The notes beneath the pieces are model-generated. The model ran no database searches. It saw only the letters and a program-made list of their open reading frames with translations, and was not told the DNA's origin. Shown piece after piece: positions 28,146 to 45,647 of a stretch of DNA of 64,000 nt; within the stretch, counting starts at the first letter, position 1, and every line of letters starts with the position of its first letter. The position numbers and the translations under genes were made by a program. Source of the stretch: Pelodera strongyloides (lineage: Eukaryota > Nematoda > Chromadorea > Rhabditida > Rhabditidae); assembly GCA_036852015.1 (NCBI GenBank), contig JAANDG010000009.1:620001-684000 (forward strand). The letters run 5' to 3'.

Positions 28146-31100
28146 CGTAATTTTAGGCCCCTTTGTGCGATTCACTGTAGTTCAGTCAGTTGAGTGGCAC
28201 GCACCCATACGAACGAAACAAGTAAGTGTTCATTTTTTGGGATTTTGATGTTTATTTACTTATTTATTCCGACTATTTATTGATTATTGATTTATTGATT
28301 GATTTCATGATATTAGAGTAGCATTTTCTGCATATGCTGTGCTTTTAGTGTATTTTCCATTCTATTGTAGACTTTGATTTGCCAGTTCACTTTCAAGAAC
28401 ACTCTTATTTCGAGCACATTTTGAACTGGTTTTTGGACCGTTCCCTCCTAGTTTTCACTGTTGGTTCTATTCTATCCCTGTAAACCGGAAAACAAACAAC
28501 TTCACGTTTTCCTGAGTGTTTTCTGTGGCGCATGTTCCTTCTCTCCTCCTTGAATTCCTACTTTGCAGTTTGTATTTGATGTATAAGGACTGTTACAGTT
28601 CTCTTTCTGGAGAATTGTTATTTTGTCATTTGCGCGCGTTTTGTATGAGATTGGTGCTGGCGCGCAGTTTCCAGCCAGCATGACGTTGAGTACATTATTG
28701 CAAATTATTATTAATTTAAACTGACGTGTTGATTTTGGTTTTAGATTATTTACCTCAAATCACACGGTTATTTTTTTGATATTTCCGGTGTCTATTCCTC
28801 GTAATTTACGGGCACTACACTAGGCACTGATATAATGCCTTATTGTAAGAAGTAATTTTTTGCTCATCACGTATGTTAGTGTCAGCCCAATTTGTTATTG
28901 GAAATTTGTAAAGTATCTCTCATTGTAAATTCGTCATTTTTTGTTACAACATTGTCACAACGTACTGTTTTTGGCCGTACGGACATACACAAAAAATAGC
29001 AAATGTATTCGTTCTTATCTTTTCGTATATTGGCATTTGCCATAGACCCATCGGCAGCTGCGATTGAGACGTACGTTCCGTTTATCCTTTTACCTAATCT
29101 TGAAACATTGTTCATGTAATTAACCAATTTACGTAATTACACAGCAATTACAGATTATTCTTCCATTTATCTCCTATCAGTATTCATTATATGGAAGTAT
29201 ATTACAGTACATGTCGGGTGGCGATCTTTGGATTGAAATATGTATTTGGTTGATGTCACTTTCACATCGTATTACCATATGTTCCCCTTGTTTTTATTTT
29301 GTTTTCTTCCTCCTTATTATTGTGAGAATTTGGGTTCCACACGTTGTTACCACTAATTACTCTTCCATTATTTATGACCGATATGCGCGACTTCTTTTTC
29401 CCGCGGAAATTTGTAGTGTCCGACGCCTATAAATGGTTATTTAATGTTTAGGTTTACATTTCCAATTAGTTTCAGCAGTCTCTTTCAGGACGGGAACTCA
29501 TTTTTTTTTAATATTTTGCAAAACGCTCGAACTTTCCTCTTCCGATTTTATGCATTACACCCCAACTTTTCATTTTTATATTTTCCCTTTTCCTTATTTT
29601 GTATTTCCGCTCCCAAATTCTGTTTTGTGGGAAATTTTCAACAACGGCCTTGACTTTCCTTACTTGCATTTCACTAAAGAATTTGATAACAATTCATGGA
29701 GAAGAAATTTATTTTCCAGTTTTCAAAAGAATCAAAAGACGGTTTTCTTGGGTACTTGGGGTTGAATTTGAGATTGTTATTGTTATTATAAAATAAAACG
29801 CCAAAAGCGAGCCGCGTCAGTTTTATATTTGGAGCTTACCTATGGTTTCAGCATTACTGTAGTTTACTTCACCTGGAGTGCTCTTTCGTTCTTTGCTAGT
29901 TACAGAATATACATTACGTTATTTTCGAATGTTTTCTGTCGTTTTGTTGAAATGTTGTTTCATCGCGTTTTAATCGGTATCGCAACCCTATTATCTTTTG
30001 TATTTCATTGTTTTGTAGTGAAGAACTTATTACGTGGCAGCGTGTTCACACGGCACGGACTACTTCTTACTTACAATTATAGTTTCCACTTTATTCACCA
30101 ATGATTTCCATAAGCTTAAGCTCTGATGATGTATGAACACCAACTGCAAAATCTTGTGTCTTGTCGTAATTTATCCCTTTCTGTAGTGTTCAAGTTTCCG
30201 AGCACTCAACTGGTCCTGATCGGCCTACTTTTACTACGCATTATGGTTGTTTACTCTCTTATTGCCCTGCCCTTTTTGAAAGCGCTTTCGCTGCCTAGAA
30301 ATGTAGTCAAAATGTAGTTTCTCGTCCCTCTCATGGATGTAAGTGCTCTCTTCTCGGTGTCTGTTTTCTACAGCGCTCTTTTGCTCCTTTTCTGTGTGTG
30401 AACTGTGAAATTCCCCGTTTTGTAGTCCATTTTGTAGTGTGTTTGGCTCTATCTCGATCTCGGTTGTCCAGTCCACTGAGGAGAGCCTTATCTCTGACAA
30501 TGTCAACGTGCTATCTATCTTCTGATTATATTGAAATTGCGGGTGTTCGATAACTCCATTTGATTAGTGCTCTTTACTTTACCAGTGATGGGGTTGGGGT
30601 TTTATTCGGAATAGTTTGAATGTTTTACGGCTCGGATGGTTTGGTTTGACTATTACTTATTTGATAATTACTATGATTACTATGGTTGGAGCGTTAAGAG
30701 TAGTAGTTTAGTTGTTCGGTGTTTTGTATAACCAGAGTCAAATATGTCGACATAGTTAATTTAATTTGCCTACGTGTATTTCCACGGTTAATTCGATATA
30801 AACTTCATTTATGGTCAGTGACCCATTAAATAGAAAACTAGTTTTTTTTCCGCCAAGAACGGGACGTCGGGATCGCTAGTTAATTTGCTGAATAGATTTG
30901 TTGATTTCTTTAGTGCGCTCGATTGATCCGTTTTTGTTTACCATGCACATGGCAAAGATATTATCTCATTTGAACGTCTATATCTAAAGGACTTGGGGCA
31001 ACTTTAGCGTAAGTTGTTTTGGGGATTACGTGCACCTTGCTTTTTTTACAGTACAATTCTAAGCGTCCTTTGATCTCTTGCCAAAGTGTTTGTGATATCT

Positions 31101-31550
31101 GATATCATTAATTAACCAATTGCCCGGTTGCCATGGATACACGTGCTGAATATATTTTCGTTGGGTTTATTAATTGATTGATTATTTTAGTCACTTTAGT
31201 AAATTGGTACCATGACACATTAGTGATTACGATTACCAAATAATTTGCAAGTCTCGTATTTGTTAATTTGTGTATTTACGGTTTTAATATAATCATGAAT
31301 GTCATGAGTTTAAAGTAATGTATTTGCTGGTCATCTACTCGCTGAAGATTTATGGTATCATTTTTATGCAGTGATGACTGATGACGATGCCTTGAGTCTT
31401 AGCTAATAAGTATAAATTTGTTTACGTGTACGAGGTAGTGATTTGCATCGTCGCACTCTTCCACTTCGCTTTTATTCGTCATCTTATTATTGTTTTTTTT
31501 TAAATCTAATTGGATCTCTGTTTGCATATATGTATGAAATTTAATTTTCA
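28146..31550 (+). other. Intergenic region and probable 5' UTR intron of the plus-strand ALDH3
   Basis: A strong donor-like site (AACAA|GTAAGTG) at 28222 and a good acceptor (TTTTCAG) at 31551, 63 bases before the ALDH3 ATG, suggest one 3.3-kb intron inside the 5' UTR. The stretch is T-rich on the plus strand and contains only short open frames without splice or family support. Confidence 0.4.
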
Positions 31551-31613
31551 GTACTTGCCCGAGCTCTCAACCGTTTTGCTGTTAAACAACAGCACCTACG
31601 AATTATTCGCACT

Positions 31614-36953
<5,340 letters not shown>

Positions 36954-37544
36954 AAGATTAGCTTTTTTAGCAAGCTTCCACCCCTTCGCGTGTAGTCACG
37001 AGCACTGTTCCTATGATGCATATGCAGAAAACCGTCAGTAACCGGTCATCAAATGGTTTTCAACGAGAGTAAACCGACCGGTCACAGAGCCGTTGTAACC
37101 TCTTGTAGAGAATTTGGTGACCATTTGGTTACTAAATGGTTGGACCATTGTGAAGTGCCATGCAATCGTTGAAACCGTGCTCGTTTCTCGATCAACACAC
37201 TTTCCTTTCCTTTCTTTCCTGATTTTTCACCATGCGTGCACATGCACAACTCCTATACTGAACCTCCCAAGTTTTGTTGCATAACAACCAAGGGTTTAGG
37301 TTTTCACCCCAATCCTTAAGAGACTGCCTGGATATGGAAACTAACTTATGGTAATTTGGTGAAGGCTATTTATTGTTAGTGTTTGTATTGCTCCCCCTCG
37401 GCTTTGCTCGTTTTAGAATACTGGACATTGTTAGTCGTGAACCTTGCCATATTGAATTTTCACTCTGTGCTATACTGCTAGCTTTTTTAGGGTTATAAGC
37501 TTACGATGTTTTATATCTTGTATCATTACACGACGGTTGCACGG

Positions 37545-37732
37545 TTAAAGCGGAATGGCATGCGGTTTGTGCAATGTATTCTAGACAATCTGGACTGGAC
37601 AACTGAATTTCGGTGCATTATTGTGCCAAATTTTGTGCCCTTCTCGGTATTTCGAGCACATAATGGCATATTATATATGTTGTCCAGCACATGTTGCAAA
37701 AACACGTGCCATACCGCTATAACACTAACAGT
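37545..37732. mobile_element. Family C MITE
   Basis: Opens TTAAAGCGGAATGGCATGCG and closes cacgtgccataccgctataa, with inner pairs tctagacaatctggac / gttgtccagcac. It shares the TTAAAGCG terminus with families A and E. Confidence 0.65.
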
Positions 37733-38113
37733 GATATATACTGTAGTTTTCCTCGCATGCTTCCTCCGCGTAGCATATTCACCGCATGTCCTTTATAGAG
37801 CACTACCCATATTTGTTGCAATATAAACCGAAGAAATCTTTACCCTTGAAACTCGTCTAATTTTTCAGAAGTATCGTTCTGTGCTCAACTAAAACAAATC
37901 CAGCCAAGAATTCAGTGTACGGAAAGGAATATTTGTGTGGATATTCTACAGAATCAGAATATGACTTACACTTGTAGCTATTTGGGTAAAAACATTATGT
38001 TTTGCCTTGGTGGGATTAAGTTTAGTTTACGGTTTACATCTTCCTCGTACCAAGTGAGCAATAGTGAGCATTTTGTGATCGATTCTTCTGGTTTGATTGA
38101 TTAATTTGAATAG

Positions 38114-38274
38114 TTAAAGGTATACCGGCCGGTTTTTGAAACAATCGACCAGATTCTGCTTATGTAAATACTATAAATTAGAATAAAAAATCGAGCTAAA
38201 TTCGAGCAACTGTTGCATAGATACGTAAGAATCAGCTGTCCATGAAGCTTTCAAAAACCGGCTGAGTTTTCTAA
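38114..38274. mobile_element. Family A MITE
   Basis: TTAAAGGTATACCGGCCGG at the left, tcaaaaaccggctgagttttct at the right, with inner gagctaaattcgagcaa. The right terminus is decayed. Confidence 0.75.
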
Positions 38275-38845
38275 CTAGTTAATCCAACAATAAACAATAG
38301 TTACCTACTGGTTTATGTGCTTTTTGTGTAGTCATCGTCTCTTTTATCCTTTGTACAATAGTTTTCTTTTTTAAGTCTTGCCATTATGTTAGTGTCTTGT
38401 AGGTATACTGTAATTTCTTGTAAATGGCTTGTATAATTATGTATATTCACTTTTAACTAGTCAAGATTACCAATGTGCCAAAAGCTAAAATGTGAGTCGT
38501 CTTAACACTAGACTTTTAAGATGTTTATATTTATTTGACTGTGATCTTTTGTTACAAATCTGCTTGTTTTATTTTTCGGCTATTGCGTGTATAATAAAGA
38601 GTTTTGTATGAAATTGGTTTACAAAGTATTTATGATGCGTGAACAGTTCGCGAATGTATTAGATAAATAACGAATGAGACGGACATGTTTTGGTAGTTCC
38701 GAATTACAAGGGGGTGTCTCGCACTCTGTATTCCTGACATCAGTTTTCTTTGTTTGAGCGATGCTAAAGAGGGGTTTTATGTGCCTTATCGCTGAAAAAT
38801 TATTAATCCTAATAATATTATCTTATTAGTCCATTTCACTATTAG

Positions 38846-41800
38846 ATGCTGAAGACGTTTCAATACCTTCGTCGAGCTTCACAGCTAAGGACTCCGGCTG
38901 GCACGAGTGGTGGTTTGCTGCACTGTGTGAGGCGAACGTTATCCACTCAGGCAGAAGTGCTAGGTGGGTTCATCGTGTACTTAGTACTACTAGAAAGGAA
39001 ATGTATGTGGCTTGAGTACGGGTATCTCCTTTCATTTAGTTTTATAGTCAAGCATGTCACACTCATGTTTCACGTGGGATTGAAAAGAAATAACGGGATA
39101 AATCACTAGTTTCGAATGTTTTGTTTTCGATTTTACGCACATTTACCATTCCATTCCAAGTAAAACTACGGTACTAGTAAAACTACGGTACTAGTAAAAC
39201 TACGGTACTAACTTACTGGTCTGTTCTGTGATTGGCTATAAAGAGTTAAAAAGACATACCGTACACAATTTAGCTAAATTTTGCCTGCTCCACCTGTATT
39301 TCCTTGTATTGTTCCATTAAGAATCCTTGTTTTTTTTAAATCGAATTTTCGCTGATGTTTCAGAATCTGACGGTGTCAATACGTCAATTTTACCCTCGAA
39401 ATCCTTTTTGAAGAAGAACTGCCGAACAATAAAAGGAAGAGAAAGATTGGCATCGTTAGTTGCTGAGATTCAGGTAGAAATTGACGACTTATATTTGGAT
39501 GGATAGACGTTTCAAATTTGGTATTCGTTCGAAATTGGTATGGTGATACAGCTAGTACCTGACGGTCTCTTATATGATGAATGTGTGCGTTTCTGTGCTA
39601 CGTAGCTGTTATTTTGTTGTGTTTTATCGTATTCTCGGTAATGCCAATTTGCCAATGTGATAAAATAGGTAAGGTTTCTAAAATCCGCCAAAAAGTTTGC
39701 CGCCAGCAGGGGTCGAACCTGCGACCTTGGGCTTATTAGACCCACGCTCTAACCGACTGAGCTATGGCGGCCGATGGATCCGTGGAGCCATTGCTGCTCC
39801 TTCACGCGTAGGAATTGACTAACCCGTGGCTTTAAAAAAGTAAATCCTTCAGCTGATCGCTGTCTTTTTCTATTGGAAACTCACGCTCCCCTTTGTGCCA
39901 GTGTTATCAGTGCACTTCAGAACAGAATCAGATAATACATTTGCCGCCAGCTAGGGTCGAACCTGCGACCTTGGGCTTATTAGACCCACGCTCTAAACGA
40001 CTGAGCTATGGCGGCACATGGATGCGTCGTTCGCACGCTCCCATTTTTGCCACTGTTATCAGTGCACTTCAGAACAGAATCAGATAAAACATTTGCCGCC
40101 AGCAGGGGTCGAACCTGCGACCTTGGGCTTATTAGACCCACGCTCTAAACGACTGAGCTATGGCGGCACACGGATGCGTCGTTCGCACGCTCCCATTTTT
40201 GCCACTGTTATCAGTGCACTTCAGAACAGAATCAGATAAAACATTTGCCGCCAGCAGGGGTCGAACCTGCGACCTTGGGCTTATTAGACCCACGCTCTAA
40301 CCGACTGAGCTATGGCGGCACATGGATACGTCGTTCGCACGCTCCCATTTTTGCCACTGTTATCAGTGCACTTCAGAACAGAATCAGATAAAACATTTGC
40401 CGCCAGCAGGGGTCGAACCTGCGACCTTGGGCTTATTAGACCCACGCTCTAACCGACTGAGCTATGGCGGCACACGGATGCGTCGTTCGCACGCTCCCAT
40501 TTTTGCCACTGTTATCAGTGCACTTCAGAACAGAATCCGATAAAACATTTGCCGCCAGCAGGGGTCGAACCTGCGACCTTGGGCTTATTAGACCCACGCT
40601 CTAACCGACTGAGCTATGGCGGCACATGTTTGTCTGCTCCTATCGATGCTTCTACACACATTGGAACAGGCCATCATTTAAAATCGTTGCTCCGGAATAG
40701 AATCGAGCTCAAGGTCTTTTCGCTACGTAATGATCTATGTTTCCATATTTTCATGAGAATGTTTATATAGGGTTGTATCCTATAAAGTATTTGATTGTTG
40801 GGTCTGCGTTCGGTCATATTAGACGTATTTGCGAGATTAAGATACGTACTCTACGGATTTTATTATTATTATTATCCACGTTCCATGAAACAAATGTCGT
40901 TTCAGTTGTTCGGCGAATTCTTTAACACTGAAGCGGTGAAGTCGTTTACCGATGAAGAGTGGTCGGTGTTCTACAATATGAGCAGTCCTGGTAAGGTTTT
41001 ACTGATGACGGACTCTAAATTATGAGATAGTGTTCGTCTGGTGTTTATATACTGTAACTATGGCGGCACATGTCTATCTACAGGCCATTGTTTAAAATTA
41101 TTGCTCCGGAATAGAACCCGGAATTTTATCCTTAAGTACAGTATCTGTTCGAATATTCTATATTCATCGTCAGATTTGAGTGTGTGATTATTCCAGATGA
41201 GAGGAGCAGCTACCTCTTGTCCTTACGTTCTTCACACGAAGCTGATTCTAGCGATGTTGTGAGTCCCGGTAATCATTATCCAGGATTAAAGGTATGTTGC
41301 TACTGCTAATACCGTAGTTTAGCTAAAGATTCTAGTTCTTTACTTTACAGTACCCTCCCTATACATGGTGTGCATATATTTTGTCTTATTTCCCTTTTTC
41401 TATTCGTATTTTATTTTTGTGTCAATGCTATCTGCCTCAGTCAGCATTGAGTTTGGTGACAGCCTGTTAAAACTATATACTCGGAAGTTGTACTGCGAAA
41501 ATTGGAGGATTAAACACAATTGTGCATCTCTAAAACATATGTCCGTTGATGTTCAGATCTCTGAAGTAAACGAACAGAAAATGTCTGCCGGTGAAATGGT
41601 ATACAGTCCTCAATGTCATCAGTTATGGGAATTACGAGGACAGGACTTCAGAGGTGACCTTCACGTTTACGCTTGGATGGGCAACAAAGTTACCCCTTTC
41701 AGTTATTATGGGGCGAGTTATTGTACCGTGGCGGTGCGTTGGCACGTTAGTTTATTTGGAAACTAGTGAAGTCACCACGACCAGGGCATCAACCTCGCCG

Positions 41801-44800
41801 GTGAGTACGGAGGTGGTTCGCGTAATTTTCTCTGTTCGTGATACGTTTCTAATAAATTTCTCGCACCACCTCCGGGCTTCCCATACCTTATATGCTAATT
41901 CCGGAGGTGGTTCAGCCATGAACCCTCTAAATTTATGCTATATTCTAATTCCGGTGGTGGTTCGCCGGTGAGCTAGTCAGCGGGCTTAGGCTATGACCAC
42001 GACTATAGTATGTATAGATGATGATGGTGGAAATAGTTACAACCAGTAGGCGGGCGAGGCATATATACTGTACAAGTGTTGACCCGCTTGCGTAGGATAC
42101 TGTAGTGTAGTCTTATCAAAAGGCTTGTCAACAGCCTTTGGTTGTACTGATGGATCCTCGCTTTTGTTGCTCTGGTATTGTTTTCGAAGCCATAAATCCT
42201 TCAGCGTGGCTCGAGCTATGTTTGAAGGGAGAGGCCCATGAGAAAAAAGTTTTTCTCAATTTACTTGCACGGAATGTGCGGATTCTCAGAAATATTATTG
42301 CGAAAACCGCATCTCTTTGCGTTTAGAACTCGCAGATATATTCTATGCTAAACAGTTCGGCCAGGCACCGTAGTCTGAAACAATTTTTGCTGTTTTATGG
42401 TATGACAGTATTGCAAACGCTTTGTTATAGCGGTAGTAATGTTCTTCATTCGTTTAACAATTATTATGTTGAGAAAGAATGCCAATGGACGGATATAAAC
42501 TATAAAAAGGTATTTTAACCTTTCTGAATACGGTGCCTGGCCGAACTGTTTAGCATAGAATATCTCTGCGAGTTCATGATGCAAATATGTGCGGTTTTCA
42601 CAGAAATATTTCTGAGATTCCGTACATTCTGTGCAAGTAAATTGAGGAAAACTTTTTCCTCATGGGCCTCTTCCTTTAAGGCTATTTATGTGAAATCAGT
42701 TCCCTTTCAGCTGCCATTGACAAACTCTACGGATCTCGTCTTTTATCTCAAAATCGCACAGGAGAACCTCCACTCAACTTTATGGTCGACTGCCGTTTCC
42801 TCCCAGAATTCGCGTTTGCCACACAGAACTCTTTTATGAAGTGAGAGAATTTGTTATACATTTGAATATGGGAATAAAGTAATTACCAAGGGGTCAGGCT
42901 GATAAGAAAATCAGAATGCTCATGCACTGCATTCTCGGTCTGTTTTTCGCTTAGGTTTATCTCAGCCATGTTATACCTATGTTGAAATTTACGGTATATT
43001 ATGTTTTTCTTGGGTTTCAGTTTGTCGAATCAACATGTATCATGTATGCACTTCTGAAATGATTTGGGTGAAACATAGTAATTTAGTAATTATTCTATTT
43101 TGTTTATCAACCTTTGCTTACTGTGCGTATTTTTCGTACACATTCGTTTGTCCTAAAGCGAAATACCGGCCGGTTTTTGCAACGCATTGAATACACGTGC
43201 TTTCTTATGCAGCATATGCAAATGAGCAAAAATTAGAATAAAAACTAGACCCCAATTAGACCCCAGGTTGCATAAATGCATAGGAATGCAAGTACTTGAG
43301 ATGCGTTTCAAAAACCGGCCAGTATTTCGCTTTAACAATCTAATTATTCGTATATTCAGACAACTACAAGAATTGCACGAGTTCAATTGGAATTCGCGTG
43401 TTCCTTTCAATTTATCCTTTATAAATATGCGGCCGGATAGACAAATTTCCGATTTGATGAAGAAGTAGGTTGTATTTATATATATACCACGCGGCCAAGT
43501 GTAAATGGTCTGATAAATTGCACCGCTCACGCGCACCTAAAAGACCGCGGCGAAAACATGGCGCACTTGGTGGAAAGAGAGCACTCGGCAGGTTTGCCGG
43601 AAGTGTGCCGATTGACATATGCGCACCCCGGCGCGGCGTTGGCGCGAATTGTTTTGTGCGGCGAAGGTCTGATGTTTTCTAGTATATGATTTCTATTGTT
43701 AGGCGTCTGCTTTTCCTCTTTGGTCCGAATCGGCAGGAGGCGAGAGATGGAGAGAGTGGAGAGGGTGGAGGGAGCGAGGAAACCAACTTTCGGCCACATC
43801 CATTTATTCCATCCATTACGACGCGAGGACTTGACGAAGTAATACAGAAGGATGGAAATGGTGAGGGGTTGATTTAAGTAGGAAAGGTTTACCACGAGGT
43901 CCCCGCAAAGTCGTTGACTATCGACTGACTTTAAAAAATGGAACTTACATTAGATCTGTACGATTGTATCAGTTTATGTTACTAGGTGGGGTTGGCTTAA
44001 GAAGTTAAAGTTGTGTGTATTGTCTGCTGAATGTTAGACAATGACACGTACGTCCTGTGAACCCGTTTTTCATTTCTCCGAATTCAGACTCGATACTTTA
44101 CGTGGGCTTGCGCTCAACGAGAACGCTTCCGGATACTCCGCCACCTGGCCTGAAATCAGTGGTTCGTAAAATTTTCCAATTTTGGGATAATCTCAGTTTT
44201 TTAATGAAATCCATAACCATAATCGCGTACCGTAGCAGACCTTTTGATTTTCGAGCGCTTATTGTGTAGTACTAAATTGCGACATCGTTGTGTAGTGTCT
44301 GCTGAATCTTAAATCGATCTTTTCTACGCCTTTAAAGCGAAATACCAGCCGGTTTTTGAAATGCATCGTGGACATCTGAATTCTTATGTATTTATGCTAT
44401 AATTTACTCGAATTTAGCCTTTTATTTTAATTTATGTTCACTTGCATAAGCTGCATGCTGGTGGACTCGACATGTTTCAAGAACCGGCCATATTTTAAAG
44501 AAGTTAAACATGGTGGAACGTTTGTCGCATTGTTGCTGTCATGCTCGCTCATTGTTTACTGTAGGTTGTGTGTGCAAGTGCTGACACTCAGCCCTGGAGC
44601 AGCGCTGTTTCTGCGGCGGCGAAACATAATCTTCCCGTCTATCGGATACCCTATGAGAAGTACATCAAGTAAGTGGGAGTTTGTTCTTAATTGGTGAAGT
44701 GAAGCGAGACGCTGGTTGTCTCATAGGAAGATAGCGCTTTTCCTGTAGGTACTTCTTTCAAGCTATGCTAATCAGTATATTTTCCAGATTCTCTGGCGGC

Positions 44801-45647
44801 AGCAAATTTTTCCCCTTGAAAGTGACGTCATCGATTCTATCTGATTGGACGAGAGGGATCGACTGGGGCACAGCCATCCATGAAGCAATCAATGGCAAGA
44901 GAGTACAGAAGAGGAGGAGGCTAGAGACACAGGAGAGGGAGCGGGAACGGGTACGGTATTAGTTTGTAGTCTGTATTTTGTGGGTACTGTACTTGGTTGT
45001 CTATTGAACTTACTGGGGTTTCCAAGTATGGCCCATTTTCCTTCCAAGTATCGAAAAAATTTACCGTTTCTTGGCACTACACGAGAATATCTACAGGCAG
45101 TTTTTACGACCGATCGCCACGGTACCATTTGTTCAACAAATGATTCGCTTTGATGGCGGTTTTTCTATAATGCGGATGTGTCAAGATTACGCAAAATTGG
45201 CATACTATTTTGCAATTGATACTTGGAAGGAAAACGCACGGTTTTTGGCATACTTGGAAACCGCATACTAGATTGTACTACGGGTTGTGTTTTTGCCAAT
45301 CAGTAGATAATTCTGTTTCAGATGTTCCGCCTGGCGATATCCGATATGAATATTATGCAAAATGAGAGAAGAAGGGAAGTGACTGAGTGGAATCCGACCA
45401 TTGGAGAGAAGAAGAATAGTGAAATGGTTTGTTTTAGAATTTGGTTTTTGGCATTTTATTGTCAAAGTGTTTGTGCCATTGTACATTTCTTCGGTACATA
45501 ATAATCCATATATGATAAAGGTAAAAGAATGATATGATCCTATATTTTGTCTAGATTCCGAGAAATAGGCCCGAGGGGAAGCGCTCTCATCGTTATTCGC
45601 GCGAGGAAAGGGCGATTATGCGACAGAAGGAGGCTCACCGACAGTAA
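38846..45647 (+). CDS. TRMT10C: Mitochondrial RNase P protein 1 / tRNA methyltransferase 10C, 457 aa
   Basis: TRMT10C (MRPP1) methylates position 9 of mitochondrial tRNAs (m1A/m1G) and is a subunit of the protein-only mitochondrial RNase P. Thirteen exons: 38846-38963, 39364-39473, 40906-40990, 41197-41291, 41557-41590, 42711-42840, 43360-43464, 43703-43860, 44088-44161, 44565-44668, 44788-44950, 45322-45426, 45555-45647; phases close (1374 nt). The N-terminus (MLKTFQYLRRASQL, VRRTLSTQ) is an Arg-rich mitochondrial presequence. The SPOUT domain starts near residue 150: PLNFMVDCRFLPEF, ELHEFNWNSRVPFNLSFINM, DSILYVGLRS, SSAVSAAAKHNLPVYRIP, YEKYIKF, ILSDWTRGIDWGTAIHEA, all aligning in order with vertebrate TRMT10C as I recall it. 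The tail is very basic. The 34-nt exon 5 was found because it restores phase. Intron 2 contains six antisense tRNA-Ile genes. Confidence 0.93.
39698..39771 (-). tRNA. tRNA-Ile(AAT), copy 1
   Basis: 74 nt, perfect cloverleaf on the minus strand: acceptor GCCGCCA/TGGCGGC, D stem GCTC/GAGC, anticodon stem TGGGT/GCCCA with loop CTAATAA (anticodon AAT), T stem GCAGG/CCTGC, discriminator A. No intron. It lies 226 bp after TRMT10C exon 2, with a different upstream flank from copies 2-6. Confidence 0.96.
39942..40015 (-). tRNA. tRNA-Ile(AAT), copy 2, altered T arm
   Basis: Same fold and anticodon as copy 1, but the T stem 3' strand reads CTAGC instead of CCTGC, giving one A-A mismatch and one G-T pair. 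The D loop has GTTTAG instead of GTTAG with one base changed elsewhere. It may be weakened or a pseudogene. Confidence 0.85.
40094..40167 (-). tRNA. tRNA-Ile(AAT), copy 3
   Basis: Intact cloverleaf; differs from copy 1 only by the C-to-T type change in the D loop (plus strand ctctaaacgac), which it shares with copy 2. Part of the 152-bp tandem array. Confidence 0.95.
40246..40319 (-). tRNA. tRNA-Ile(AAT), copy 4
   Basis: Sequence identical to copy 1 within the 74 nt; flanks as in the 152-bp repeat unit. Confidence 0.96.
40398..40471 (-). tRNA. tRNA-Ile(AAT), copy 5
   Basis: Identical to copies 1 and 4; next member of the 152-bp array. Confidence 0.96.
40550..40623 (-). tRNA. tRNA-Ile(AAT), copy 6
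   Basis: Identical cloverleaf. Being rightmost, it is the first copy in the direction of transcription, and its upstream flank (cacatgtttgtctgc) differs from the others. Confidence 0.96.
41056..41128 (-). pseudogene. tRNA-Ile flank relic
   Basis: ctatggcggcacatgtctat, then caggccattgtttaaaatta ttgctccggaatagaa, repeats the 5' end and upstream flank of copy 6 (40613-40705). Only the first ten or so bases of a tRNA remain. Confidence 0.6.
42221..42680. mobile_element. Palindromic MITE (family B) in TRMT10C intron 5
   Basis: About 460 bp. Opens agggagaggcccatgagaaa and closes tttttcctcatgggcctctt. Inner inverted pairs include cggccaggcaccgtagtctg / ggtgcctggccgaactgtt. It ends 30 bp before the exon at 42711. 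Two further copies lie at 57435-58337. Confidence 0.88.
43153..43334. mobile_element. Family A MITE in TRMT10C intron 6
   Basis: CTAAAGCGAAATACCGGCCGG to CCGGCCAGTATTTCGCTTTAA, longer subtype (cttatgcagcatatgcaaat, gcataggaatgcaagtactt). It ends 25 bp before the exon at 43360. Confidence 0.88.
44331..44500. mobile_element. Family A MITE in TRMT10C intron 9
   Basis: TTTAAAGCGAAATACCAGCC to aagaaccggccatattttaaag, the gcatcgtggacatctgaatt subtype. Confidence 0.85.

Larger units (their letters stand above)
36954..38845. other. Intergenic: ALDH3 3' UTR, MITEs, TRMT10C promoter
   Basis: Holds a family C-like element (37545-37730), a family A element (38114-38274) and AATAAA motifs near 38593. 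No exon was recognised. Confidence 0.5.
39890..40623. repeat. Tandem array of 152-bp units, each with one tRNA-Ile gene
   Basis: tRNA starts at 39942, 40094, 40246, 40398 and 40550 are exactly 152 bp apart. The 78-bp spacers (cgtcgttcgcacgctcccat, ttttgccactgttatcagtg, cacttcagaacagaatc) are almost identical, so the array grew by recent unequal crossing-over. Confidence 0.95.

Noticed and set aside
29444..30506. Several 60-91 codon open frames between WBP4 and ALDH3
   Set aside because: Composition is Phe/Leu/Ser-rich as expected from T-rich noncoding DNA, and none has splice or family support.
39893..40770. A series of 64-73 codon plus-strand open frames with repeated PAGVEPATLGLLDPRS
   Set aside because: They are the antisense of the tRNA-Ile genes and spacers; the repeated peptide is the complement of the T arm and anticodon arm.
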